DNA of 64,000 nucleotides from Chryseobacterium turcicum (GTDB lineage Bacteria > Bacteroidota > Bacteroidia > Flavobacteriales > Weeksellaceae): positions 2,522,001 to 2,586,000 of the forward strand of contig NZ_JAJNAY010000001.1 of assembly GCF_021010565.1 (NCBI RefSeq), written 5' to 3'. Below the pieces are notes generated by a model. The model worked only from the letters and a program-made list of their open reading frames with translations. It made no database searches and was not told the origin of the DNA. Made by a program: the position numbers and the translations under genes. Numbering within the stretch: the stretch's first letter is position 1; each line of letters begins with the position of its first letter. Shown here piece after piece: positions 8,684-17,499 of the stretch.

Positions 8684-9037
8684 ATGATTAACGATGCCGG
8701 GCTACTCAAATTATTATTACCAGAATATTTAATCGAGCACTTCGATATTATAAATTTTGAAGAAGAAAACAAAATTTTACATCTTTATTTCGAAGAGAAA
8801 AGTAGGATTCCAAAAGAGTTTTCTTCTTTAACCTTGTATTCCAAAGGTTTTTTAGAAGAAATTACGGTGGATGATTTTCCGCTTCGTGGAAAAACCGTAA
8901 AACTCCACATCAAACGAAGAAGGTGGACAGACACGAAAACGGGGAATATTCTCCAAAGAGATTGGACTCTTATTGCCCAAGGAACACGCATGACACAAGA
9001 TTTTGCCGAGTTCTTAAAAAAAATCTGCCGATGCTAA
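8684..9037 (+). CDS. ISAon1-type transposase, N-terminal frame (orfA)
   Basis: 117 residues covering the N-terminal zinc-ribbon/HTH-equivalent part of an ISL3 transposase (LLKLLLPEYLIEHFDI near the start, KTVKLHIKRRRWTD later). The frame ends at TAA shortly after a run of eight A residues (9016-9023). Leaving out one A, or a +1 shift, would join it smoothly to the next frame (reading KKSADAKALS), so a full transposase could come from slippage on the A run. ISAon1 relatives are commonly found as such two-frame pairs. Confidence 0.85.
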   Translation: MINDAGLLKLLLPEYLIEHFDIINFEEENKILHLYFEEKSRIPKEFSSLTLYSKGFLEEITVDDFPLRGKTVKLHIKRRRWTDTKTGNILQRDWTLIAQGTRMTQDFAEFLKKICRC

Positions 9038-9041
9038 AGCC

Positions 9042-10010
9042 TTGTCCTGCAAAACCATTGGAGAGCTTTACGGTGTGGAGGGCAGAAAATTTCAAAGACA
9101 GTACAAACATTCCCTCAGCGATTTTAAAAATTGGGAGCAAAAACCGCACGCCGAAGACTGGATTTTGCATCCTCAAAATATTTCAGAGCAGCTCTCTCTG
9201 GATGAAGTTGCCCTTTCTGATGGCGAACTCTATACCGTTCTCACCTCAAAAAAGGGAAAGGGTAGAAAAGGCTCAATTGTAGCCATTATCAGAGGAATAC
9301 AGAGTGAAACAGTAATTGAACATCTTTTTAAAATCAACAGAAAATTAAGAATAAAAGTAACGGAAATTACTTTAGATATGGCTGGGTCTATGAAACTTAT
9401 TGCCAAAAAATGTTTTCCTAATGCAACACCGGTTATCGATCGCTTCCATGTTCAGAAACTCGCCACAGAAGCCCTTCAGGAAATAAGGATTAAGCATCGC
9501 TGGCAGGCCATTGAGCAAGAAAATAACTTGCTCACGGAAGCGAAACAAAAGAAGCGAAAACCTATAATTAAAGTTTTTGAAAACGATGACACCCGAAAGC
9601 AACTTTTAGCAAGAAGCAGATACCTGCTTTATAAAACTAGAGAAAAGTGGACTTTATCACAAAAACAAAGAGCAAAAATCCTATTTAAGGAGTATCCCGA
9701 TTTAGAAAAGGCGTACAATTTATCAGATGGGCTCAGGAAAATTTATAATCAGAACATTCAAAAATCTGTCGCTATGTTAAAGTTAGTCCATTGGTTTAGA
9801 GAAGTGGAAGAATCTGGATTTAAATCCTTTAATACCTTAACAAAAACTATTATGCATAACTACAACGGCATTCTCAATTATTTTAACCAGCGAAGCACAA
9901 ATGCTTCAGCAGAATCTTTCAATGCCAAAATAAAAAACTTCAGGTTACAACTTCGAGGTGTACGAGATAAAGCATTTTTCCTATTCAGATTATCAAAACT
10001 TTTTGCCTAG
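9042..10010 (+). CDS. ISAon1-type DDE transposase, catalytic frame (orfB)
   Basis: 322 residues counted from a TTG at 9042; the frame actually continues from the A8 run upstream. The ISL3 DDE catalytic residues are visible: Asp in LSLDEVALSDGEL, Asp in ATPVIDRFHV, and Glu in SAESFNAKIKNFR, followed by the typical RGVRDKAFFLFRL tail. It would cut and join the IS ends during transposition. No internal stop, so the element looks potentially active. The stop codon lies one base before the right inverted repeat. Confidence 0.88.
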   Translation: MSCKTIGELYGVEGRKFQRQYKHSLSDFKNWEQKPHAEDWILHPQNISEQLSLDEVALSDGELYTVLTSKKGKGRKGSIVAIIRGIQSETVIEHLFKINRKLRIKVTEITLDMAGSMKLIAKKCFPNATPVIDRFHVQKLATEALQEIRIKHRWQAIEQENNLLTEAKQKKRKPIIKVFENDDTRKQLLARSRYLLYKTREKWTLSQKQRAKILFKEYPDLEKAYNLSDGLRKIYNQNIQKSVAMLKLVHWFREVEESGFKSFNTLTKTIMHNYNGILNYFNQRSTNASAESFNAKIKNFRLQLRGVRDKAFFLFRLSKLFA

Positions 10011-10033
10011 TCCCCAGGTTTTGGCATTGATCC
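10011..10033 (-). repeat. Right terminal inverted repeat of the IS
   Basis: 23 bp starting TCCCCAGG and ending ATTGATCC, followed directly by the second copy of the TCGTTGTG target duplication. Confidence 0.92.
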
Positions 10034-10103
10034 TCGTTGTGCCACGATTTTGCCACAAAAATTATGAGTAATTATAAAAATTTTGCGCATCTTATAAACA
10101 CAA

Positions 10104-10136
10104 AAAAAGCTGTAAATCGTTAATTTACAGCTTTTT
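10104..10136. terminator. Hairpin terminator next to the attachment core
   Basis: A perfect 14-bp stem (10104-10117 with 10123-10136) with a 5-base loop, A-rich on one side and T-rich on the other, so it can terminate in both directions. It may insulate the element end from outside transcription. Confidence 0.75.
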
Positions 10137-10174
10137 AAATAAATTTTTGAGCGTTTTTGAAAAGTTTGCTTTTC

Positions 10175-10195
10175 CTACTCTGCGGAGAGAGAGGG
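10175..10195 (-). other. Attachment-site core: 3' end of a tRNA-Ser gene
   Basis: On the minus strand the bases read CCCTC-TCTCTCC-G-CA, that is a 3' T-stem strand, an acceptor 3' strand, a G73-like discriminator base and CA, as at the 3' end of bacterial tRNA-Ser. No T-loop or tRNA body follows: beyond 10195 the plus strand continues TTTTTGTAAC instead of a GATTCGAACCC-type loop. So only the duplicated 3' fragment is present, as expected for an att core between two elements integrated at the same tRNA. Identification is by eye from the tRNA consensus. Confidence 0.65.
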
Positions 10196-10551
10196 TTTTT
10201 GTAACTTCTTCTCGTCCTTTTATTGATAAGCGTTTCGCTGTAGCATCTTGTGAAAGGCCTTAAATAGGACATTTGCAAAAAGCGGTAAAATCCATTATAA
10301 AAATTTTACGTAGTAAAAGTAGAAATTTTCGTTCGGATTCACAAACATTTTTTTGAAAATTCACTCAGATTCAAACATCTCAAAGTATGAAATTACGAGT
10401 CGGTATTTCGTAATTTAAACACTTAACTACAAGACCTGAAAAAATTATCTATTTAAGAAAATCTGGATTTATGATTTTGAAGTTATTTGTTAAAAATGAT
10501 TTTTGTATCAAATGAAAATTTTACTCAAGAAAATAATCAATGCCTCGAAAT
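10196..10551. other. Left terminal region of element B, non-coding
   Basis: About 355 AT-rich bases between the att core and the first element B gene. There are imperfect short repeats (ATTCACAAACATTTTTTTG and AGATTCAAACAT near 10340-10380) that could be recombinase arm sites, but no coding frame or RNA gene was recognised. Confidence 0.4.
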
Positions 10552-10908
10552 CTATAGTTCAATAAGCTTGGTACAATCTATTTTTATTTTTGTTTGCTTT
10601 AGATGAGGTTTTAATTCATCTGTGAAATCCAACATAAAAACTTGGCTTCCTGTGAATGGATTGTAGGATGGTTGATAATCTATATATCCTAAAGAATGTA
10701 GATTCTTTAGGCATTTATGATATGTCGCTCTTGAATATATTTTACTTATCCGCATAACTTCATCTCTGGAAATATTAATCGGATTTCTGAAACGGTTGAA
10801 GTTCCAAAATTGAAATAAAGCTATATATAAGCTAATATGTGTAGGATTTAATGTTTTGTCCTGAGCTACTTTTTCAAAAAAACCTGTTAAATGTTTAATG
10901 TAATTCAT
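10552..10908 (-). CDS. Small winged-helix DNA-binding protein (element B)
   Basis: 118 residues. Helical N-terminus (YIKHLTGFFEKVAQDKTLNP), then a winged-helix-like unit: ISLYIALFQFWN, a recognition segment ISRDEVMRISKIYSRATYHKCLKNL, and a wing LGYIDYQPSYNPFTGS. It resembles the 6780-7058 protein throughout. The layout recalls replication-initiator or regulator winged helices of Bacteroidota elements. It lies 73 bases after the partner HTH gene on the same strand. Role in element control inferred from the conserved pair. Confidence 0.75.
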   Translation of the reverse strand: MNYIKHLTGFFEKVAQDKTLNPTHISLYIALFQFWNFNRFRNPINISRDEVMRISKIYSRATYHKCLKNLHSLGYIDYQPSYNPFTGSQVFMLDFTDELKPHLKQTKIKIDCTKLIEL

Positions 10909-10981
10909 TGCGAATAATGATTATTAGTTGATAGAAATTTCTCATACGTCAGAATGCCAGCCAAAGTGCGATATACTAAAA

Positions 10982-11242
10982 TTAACCATCGCTGTTTAGC
11001 AATTCTTCTATATCTTTATAATTATAGTATAATGTTGCCCCGACACGAGTGTAGGATATTGTTCCCTTGTCACGAAGGGTTTGTAGGGTTCCAGAGGAAA
11101 TTTTTAAAAGTTCTTTAACCTCTGATGAACGTAGCCATAATTTCTGTTCTGAAGTCTTGATTTTAAATAATTTTTTAATATCTTCAAGCAATTCACTTTT
11201 AAATTCTTGAAGATCCTCTGTGGTAATGATATTTACTTTCAT
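10982..11242 (-). CDS. Helix-turn-helix DNA-binding protein (excisionase-like HTH_17, element B)
   Basis: 86 residues. Coiled N-terminus (ITTEDLQEFKSELLEDIKKLF) then WLRSSEVKELLKISSGTLQTLRDKG and the wing VGATLYYNYKDIEELL. The pattern is that of small DNA-binding excisionase-type proteins and of the 6509-6778 protein of element A. It is the first gene of a two-gene unit pointing toward the left end of element B. Confidence 0.82.
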   Translation of the reverse strand: MKVNIITTEDLQEFKSELLEDIKKLFKIKTSEQKLWLRSSEVKELLKISSGTLQTLRDKGTISYTRVGATLYYNYKDIEELLNSDG

Positions 11243-11605
11243 AACTATTTATTTCACTTTGTTATTGATTAAAAATTAATGTAAAGTTGAAGTATATGAA
11301 TAGTAAAAACAATAGTACTCAAGAGTTTTGGACTGAATAAGATGAATATGGAATGTTTAAAAAAATGTAGGAACTAATAACGTGTGTTTTGTGTCAATTA
11401 CTATTGTCCCTGAGACAAAGAAACATTTACCATCAAAGTTTTGCATCAAGAAAAAACAAATGACAGAATTGGGAATTAATGATACAAATCTATATCATTT
11501 TCAATGGATAAAGGTTTCAAACCCTATTATAAGCTATTGATTTTATGAAATTTGCAACATTTACACTTCATATATGATTGATTCGAAATTGATTTTAGAA
11601 AATCG
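11243..11605. other. Intergenic region, nothing recognised
   Basis: About 360 AT-rich bases between the giant methylase-helicase gene and the HTH gene. No coding frame, RNA gene or convincing hairpin seen. Confidence 0.45.
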
Positions 11606-14600
11606 TTATCGTTTTCTAGAAAGTCCCAAATTTTGATCTTGCCTTGGAATATCATTAACTTTTTTTTGATCTGGAATCTCCAAGCTCATATTATTTATTT
11701 TTAAAAACTGAACATTCTCAATAGCTCTTTCTTTTATGTAATCCCAATGTTCATTAATCTTCAGTTGTTGCTTTTTTTCAATAATATATTGAATTGTAAG
11801 ATTATTCTTAACCTCCGGAAGATCTTCAAGTTGCTTATCCAGTTCCGCAATTTTATCTTCGGTAGTTTTGGTTTGAAATTCAATTTGAGTAACATTTATT
11901 CCTTTTTGAGCCAAATTATCAATTACTTCTTGAACTTGAGCTTTATGCAGGGCTATTGTTTTCTGATAAGAAGGGAGCTGATTTTTCCAGTAGTCAGAAT
12001 CTCCATCTCCATTTTTTGAATAACCTTCAATCCTGTTATAAGAATGTTCAGCTTTTGTAACCAATTCTTTCACTTTTATGAAATCTTCATACTTTCTCAA
12101 AACAAATGCACTATCTGCGAGTTGTTTATTTTTCTCACTTTCAATCCTTTTTTTCATCAATTCAATTTCAATATTTGCCCTGGTTTCAGGATTTGTTATG
12201 ATGGAAGTTTTCAATTCCTGTGTACTGATGTCTGAAATATCCAAAACATCTGCGCCTTTTTTCATCGCTTCCAAATATCTTGCCTGCTTAGCTTGCAACT
12301 TTTGAAGCATAAAAACATCAATACTGTCATTGGTCAGCATAAAATTTATTCTTACATTTTCGTTTTTATTTCCTTGTCTGTGTGCTCGTCCTTCCACTTG
12401 TCGCAGGGAAGTAAAATTGTAAGGCAAAGAAAGAAAATACACATCCGTGGTATTTTCCTGAAGATTCATTCCTTCTTGAATCGCCTCACTTCCAATAACA
12501 ACTTTTATTTTTCCCTCATTAAAATCATTTTGGATATTTATTCTTTGATTTTTATTGATTGCCCCTGTAATAACTCCAATTTCTTCCGGTTTGTAACCAA
12601 TTTCAGTAATGAGATATTCTTTCAGCTTTGAAAATTGAGCAACAGCTAATTCAGAATATATAATTTGTCCCGATTCCGGAATGTCCTTTTTATTCTGAGC
12701 GATTAAATCCATCGTTTGTTTCAACTTCGGAGAATTTTCAATAAATTCTTTTAAGGTTGGTTCTTCATCTTCATAATAAGGCGAGAGATAAGGTGAAATG
12801 GCGATGAGACGGGCATTGAGAATATGTGTAAGAATTGCCCCTTTTTCAGTTTCATTGAAATTTTCATTAAGTAGATCGTATTGTTCTTTCGTCAGATCGT
12901 TCTGCTCAATTTTATATTCTTTATTGATCTTACTAGGACGGATCAATTCCGGATTATCTTCTTCTCCTTTGATGTCAATAAATTCAGATAAGAGCTGTTG
13001 AAAGAGAGAATTATTTTTAAATCTTCTAACGTTGGCTTTGAATTTCACATCGCCTTTTGCATCGATCTCCATATCATTATCCGCTTCCATAAAGGTTTCA
13101 AAGAAGGTATTGACATTGAAGTAACCTGATTCCTCCAATCGTTTATTTGCGATCAGTGATAAGATGGAATAATATTCTAATGGTTTATTGGTGAAAGGTG
13201 TTGCAGATAATAAGGTAACATTTCTTCCGTCGTTTTTATCCTGTATATATTGACATGCCATCCAAGTATTAATCCCCAGTTTGGAGGTCTGCTGGTTCTG
13301 ACCTCTAAAATCAGAAGCAAATCGTCGGTCTTCAATCTTTACTTTTCCAACGATATGATTGGCGTTATGAACTTCGTCATAGGTCAAATGGTCAAACCCA
13401 AAATCTTCCCAGTCGTAGATTTTCCCACGTTTCATCTTACCTTCAATCTCTTTTTCTTTCTGCAGCTCAATTTGAATATCCCTTTCTGTATTGGTAATAC
13501 TTTTCAACTCACTTGCAGAGATATAATTGAATTTTGAACATAAGCTTTCGGTGATCTCATTAGAAAATCCAATGTTATTAAAACCTTCATAAGTAACGAT
13601 GGTAATTTCTCCGTCCTTATTATCAAATTTTGAAAGGTCATAGTCTATGCCAAGATTTCCGAGCACATTGACTTTAGCATTGGGAATGATTTCAAAAATC
13701 GTTTCTACCCATTGCTTCAAAATACTGTCATTTGGAACTACGATGAGTGGTCTTCTTATATTTCCTCTCCCCATTGCTTCGTGCATTGATAAGATTCCCG
13801 ACAATGTTTTCCCAAAACCAACTTCGTGCGCCAGCAAACCAACACCTTTTGTGGTTTGTCTTCCAATTCCTGCTTTCTGAACTTCGGTCAATCTAAGTTC
13901 TTTGCCTTTGAAATTTAGATGAATTTTAGAAAACAAAGGAAATTTAGAATAATCAGGGACGTGAATGTTGTTATAATTCCTGTTGAATTCTTTTACAAAT
14001 CGATCTCTTATTTCATCGGACAATTCTTCTCTCAGAAATTTATAAAACAAATCATTGGCAGCTGCTTTTCTTCTTTCTCTGACTAAAGCATTTCTTTCTT
14101 TATCACTTCCCGTGACCGTTTCGTTATCTACGAAACTTTTGACTTCCCAAGCAGAAGAACCTGCAAAAGCTTCACTCGGTAAATTGCCAGCAAAATCCTT
14201 GAAATTTTCTGCAAGATTATAATTTTCTGTTACAAGTTCTGTAGCTCTTGAAGCGGAATTGTATCTTAGCTTCTCAATAGTTCCCAAATCAAATTTGTGG
14301 ACAAATTCGTGGTTAGGACTGATGAAAATCTCATCAAGTGATTTGGGCTTTGGCAAAACATTTTCTAAGAGTGCTTTTTGCTTTTTATAATATTTCTTTT
14401 CAAGACTACCTATTCCCCAATCTTCAATAAAATCTTTTTCTAATTGATTTAACTTTTCATAAATATTTCCTTCGACATAATAAAAATCGTGAACATATTC
14501 TCCATTATAATAATTAACGAATTCAAAATGTCTTGAATAATTTTTTATAATTCCATCATAGGAGGTGGCTTTAAACGCTGCAATTTGTTCTTCAGTAATG

Positions 14601-16756
14601 TCAGAATTATTTTGCAGAGAAGCTTCAACAATTTCATCAGCTTTGGAAAATTGATATTTTAAAATACCTTTCTTGATTTCCGGTTTTGTCTGGAATTTAT
14701 ATTCCGTATTTTTTTTTCCGTTTTGAGATTGGATGATCTTATCCGCTTTCTGATGAATTTCCTCAATGCTTTTTTTATTGAATTTTTTAGGTTCATCAAT
14801 AATTTGGGATTGAAGTTTCATGTATTTATCGATTTCTTTTATAACTGCAGGAGATTTGAATTTGATATCATCTAATTTGGAAAGAACTTCACTAATTTTC
14901 TCTTGAACCTCGGTTACATTCCATTTAGTTGCATTTTTACTCACAAGCTTTACCGAACTTTCGGTTATTGCAGTAATTTCTTTTTGTCTGGATTCTTTAT
15001 TTTCAACCTTAATTTCAGAATCATCTAAAAATAGATCTTCAAAAAGATTTCCGATTCGCTGAGTTTCTTTCCTGTTTTTAAACTGTTCAATTTTAAATAA
15101 GGCTTCCTCTAAGCTTCCGTATACGTATTCTTCCAAACGACCGAAACGGTTGGTTTTTTCTTTGGTTTCACCTAAGATTCTATCCGGATTAATTTCAAAA
15201 TATTCGGAAATGTCGGTAGGTATTTTTTGAGAATCCTTTTTTAAAATGATAATATCCGTTCCGATTTGCGTTTCTGCAAAAGTACCAGTTGGCAGCCTAA
15301 AGCCCTCCAAAATATGGGCGTTTGACAAATTATTTTGTCGGTTTAACCAACCTGATGGAAGCACCATTGCTAAAATTCCGTTTGGCTTTAATGAGTCCAA
15401 AGACCGTTTAGTAAAATAATCTTCGTATTTAGAAATTTTCGGTTCTTCGCCCAAACCTTTATACAATCCACGATGTTCACCATAAGGTGGATTACCAATA
15501 ACCAGATCATATTTTTCAGAAAAGTTTTCAGATTCCTTTTTGTTTCCTTTATCATCGATGAATTCAGTTTCAAAAGAACGAAGGTTAACATTCGCTTCAG
15601 GATGAAGTATTTTTGCAATTTTTGCGGTAGTTTCATTGATTTCAAAACCAGTAATAGCAGTTTTTATTCCTAAATCTTTCGCAGCGTAAAGAAAATTTCC
15701 CGTTCCAACACTTGGTTCTAAAACTGAAATTTCAGTTTTATTTTTAAATTGGTCTTTAATTAAATTGCGAACAGCATTAACGATTTTAGAATGTGTGTAA
15801 TATTCATCTAAAATTCCTCTCCCCTCTTTTGCTGTTCCGCCACTTTGGAATTGGCTGCAAATTTCTTTTAGATCATCAGTAATTTGAAGGTTTTCTTTCA
15901 GATTGATTTTGTGATTGTCAGAAACAAAACAAGCTGAAGAAACCACTTCTGCAACTTGCTCATTGGTCAGTTTTTGACCTTTATATTGTTCTATAAGGTT
16001 TTCTACATCGGAAACTGGTCTTCCTCCTTCTCTTCTATCGGATACGATTCCGCCCAAGGAATGTTCTCTTCCCTCATTTTTTTCATCATCTTGCGGTTGT
16101 GTTCCGTCATCGGATCCTCTTCTTTGTTCTCCGTGGTTTCCCAAATTGTTCCGCTCTGAGCCTGCAGATCCATTTCCAGCATCGTTGCTGCCCATTCTTT
16201 GTCTGCCGGAGTAATCTCCGTTTTGCTCGGATTGGATGTTTTCGCCAAGTTCTCCAAAATTTCTTCCAGAAGACTCGGATCCCAAGTGCTGAGTGTCGGA
16301 AATTTGGTCGGATTGAGTGCTGTCGTTTTCATTGATTAGAATTTTTGGTTCAACTAAATTAAGATTTTTATTTTGGATGTGTAATTTTTTTTGCAGATAC
16401 TCAGTCAGGTTATTATTCTCATTTTCAGAAATTTGATATCGTGGACGAATGTCTTTGATATTTTTGTTTTTAAATTCCGTAAGCATTTTTTTGGTTGCTG
16501 CATCTCCTGTTCTGCCTCCGTTAAGGCAAAGAAATATCTTACCCTCAAAATTCTGATACCTATTTAGAAATTTCTTCGCATTTACAATATAATTTAAAGT
16601 AATAAGGGTTCTGTCATTGCTTTGATTGTTTAATTTCAAAAGCTCCAGAAATGAAAGCGTATCGCTCCTATTTTCAAATAAAATGATTTCATCTTTACTT
16701 CCTTCAAGTATAGAAATATCTTCATTGAAATCGGCAGTATTGAATGATCTATTCAC
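11606..16756 (-). CDS. Giant DNA methylase-helicase fusion with a degenerate Toprim domain
   Basis: 1716 residues. Residues about 20-110 resemble a Toprim domain, but the usual DxD strand reads CLNGGRTGDAA, so catalysis there is doubtful. Residues 150-250 are a Gly/Asn/Ser-rich, charged linker. Residues about 315-480 are an N6-adenine methylase (motif I EPSVGTGNF at 347-355, GNPPY at 421-425). A SNF2-like helicase follows: GFGKT near residue 980, DEVH near 1126, LLSATPF near 1183, and C-terminal motifs SLPYNFTSLRQVEGRAHRQG. Such proteins are a fixed part of Bacteroidota conjugative elements; they may modify or remodel incoming DNA. The upstream gene overlaps its start by 8 bases. Confidence 0.9.
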   Translation of the reverse strand: MNRSFNTADFNEDISILEGSKDEIILFENRSDTLSFLELLKLNNQSNDRTLITLNYIVNAKKFLNRYQNFEGKIFLCLNGGRTGDAATKKMLTEFKNKNIKDIRPRYQISENENNNLTEYLQKKLHIQNKNLNLVEPKILINENDSTQSDQISDTQHLGSESSGRNFGELGENIQSEQNGDYSGRQRMGSNDAGNGSAGSERNNLGNHGEQRRGSDDGTQPQDDEKNEGREHSLGGIVSDRREGGRPVSDVENLIEQYKGQKLTNEQVAEVVSSACFVSDNHKINLKENLQITDDLKEICSQFQSGGTAKEGRGILDEYYTHSKIVNAVRNLIKDQFKNKTEISVLEPSVGTGNFLYAAKDLGIKTAITGFEINETTAKIAKILHPEANVNLRSFETEFIDDKGNKKESENFSEKYDLVIGNPPYGEHRGLYKGLGEEPKISKYEDYFTKRSLDSLKPNGILAMVLPSGWLNRQNNLSNAHILEGFRLPTGTFAETQIGTDIIILKKDSQKIPTDISEYFEINPDRILGETKEKTNRFGRLEEYVYGSLEEALFKIEQFKNRKETQRIGNLFEDLFLDDSEIKVENKESRQKEITAITESSVKLVSKNATKWNVTEVQEKISEVLSKLDDIKFKSPAVIKEIDKYMKLQSQIIDEPKKFNKKSIEEIHQKADKIIQSQNGKKNTEYKFQTKPEIKKGILKYQFSKADEIVEASLQNNSDITEEQIAAFKATSYDGIIKNYSRHFEFVNYYNGEYVHDFYYVEGNIYEKLNQLEKDFIEDWGIGSLEKKYYKKQKALLENVLPKPKSLDEIFISPNHEFVHKFDLGTIEKLRYNSASRATELVTENYNLAENFKDFAGNLPSEAFAGSSAWEVKSFVDNETVTGSDKERNALVRERRKAAANDLFYKFLREELSDEIRDRFVKEFNRNYNNIHVPDYSKFPLFSKIHLNFKGKELRLTEVQKAGIGRQTTKGVGLLAHEVGFGKTLSGILSMHEAMGRGNIRRPLIVVPNDSILKQWVETIFEIIPNAKVNVLGNLGIDYDLSKFDNKDGEITIVTYEGFNNIGFSNEITESLCSKFNYISASELKSITNTERDIQIELQKEKEIEGKMKRGKIYDWEDFGFDHLTYDEVHNANHIVGKVKIEDRRFASDFRGQNQQTSKLGINTWMACQYIQDKNDGRNVTLLSATPFTNKPLEYYSILSLIANKRLEESGYFNVNTFFETFMEADNDMEIDAKGDVKFKANVRRFKNNSLFQQLLSEFIDIKGEEDNPELIRPSKINKEYKIEQNDLTKEQYDLLNENFNETEKGAILTHILNARLIAISPYLSPYYEDEEPTLKEFIENSPKLKQTMDLIAQNKKDIPESGQIIYSELAVAQFSKLKEYLITEIGYKPEEIGVITGAINKNQRINIQNDFNEGKIKVVIGSEAIQEGMNLQENTTDVYFLSLPYNFTSLRQVEGRAHRQGNKNENVRINFMLTNDSIDVFMLQKLQAKQARYLEAMKKGADVLDISDISTQELKTSIITNPETRANIEIELMKKRIESEKNKQLADSAFVLRKYEDFIKVKELVTKAEHSYNRIEGYSKNGDGDSDYWKNQLPSYQKTIALHKAQVQEVIDNLAQKGINVTQIEFQTKTTEDKIAELDKQLEDLPEVKNNLTIQYIIEKKQQLKINEHWDYIKERAIENVQFLKINNMSLEIPDQKKVNDIPRQDQNLGLSRKR

Positions 16757-17432
16757 TTTTTCTGTTTTTTATGAAATGATTAAAGTCAAAAATTTCTTTG
16801 GCTTCTCTGTCCCAGTGTTTTCTCGCTATTAATTGAAGCGTCACAAATATGTCGGTCTTTTTATTGTACGAATCGATACGTTCCAATCTGCCTTTATAGT
16901 CTATTTCTGCGTGTTTATAAATTGAATAAGGTAAGATGGTATCAGTTGGATAAATATAAAAACGCGTGTACATCCAAGGTGAATTGATCTCAAATCGTTT
17001 GTATTTTTTCTTGAATAAAATCGTGTCTGACAAATTTTTTCTGTTTCTGTAGTTGGGGATGAGCTCCTTAGAAAATAAGATTCCTCCTTTTTTGTTTTCA
17101 ACCGGAATCGGTGTATGTTTTTTTGTAATTTCAGACAAGATAATTTTACTCGCATCTTCATTTTCAATCGTGTAGCATAATGAATCTTTAATGAAGTGAA
17201 TTTGTTTCGTTATTTCGGGTGCATCAATATCCGGAATTCTTTCTATAATGGAATCTCCTGAATAATTGAGGCTCGACAAATGAAAACTCTGTATTTTGTT
17301 CAGATTTTTAGAAGCATCGAAATAGACATTAGAAACAACATCGATTCCGCCTTTTTTCGATTTGATCTCTTTGTGGCAGGAAATCGTTGTAAATAAAAAA
17401 ATTAGGATTGAAAATAGTATTTTTTGCATCAT
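16749..17432 (-). CDS. Hypothetical lipoprotein
   Basis: 227 residues with a signal peptide and lipobox (FTTISC). The mature protein has alternating strands (SYNKKTDIFVTLQLIARKHWDREAK near the end) and no motif I recognise. It overlaps the start of the methylase-helicase gene by 8 bases and follows the DUF-type accessory gene by about 70 bases, so it belongs to the same minus-strand unit. Envelope location is supported by the signal; function unknown. Confidence 0.65.
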   Translation of the reverse strand: MMQKILFSILIFLFTTISCHKEIKSKKGGIDVVSNVYFDASKNLNKIQSFHLSSLNYSGDSIIERIPDIDAPEITKQIHFIKDSLCYTIENEDASKIILSEITKKHTPIPVENKKGGILFSKELIPNYRNRKNLSDTILFKKKYKRFEINSPWMYTRFYIYPTDTILPYSIYKHAEIDYKGRLERIDSYNKKTDIFVTLQLIARKHWDREAKEIFDFNHFIKNRKSE

Positions 17433-17499
17433 TTATAGGTTTTAAAAAGCGGCAAATATTTTAGAACTTACCGCTTTAATGATTGTTGGGTACTGTTAA

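Larger units (their letters stand above)
8633..10033 (+). mobile_element. Insertion sequence, ISL3 family (ISAon1-like), 1401 bp
   Basis: Bounded by 23-bp terminal inverted repeats (8633-8655 and 10011-10033) that match at 22 of 23 positions. Flanked by an 8-bp direct repeat TCGTTGTG at 8625-8632 and 10034-10041, the target-duplication size expected for ISL3. Contains two consecutive plus-strand frames that together make a DDE transposase. The intact duplication and near-perfect ends suggest a recent insertion. It lies between the integrase gene and the attachment core of element A. Confidence 0.93.

Noticed and set aside
8684..10010. Two independent transposase genes
   Set aside because: One pair of terminal repeats and one target duplication enclose both frames, and the A8 run joins them into one transposase.
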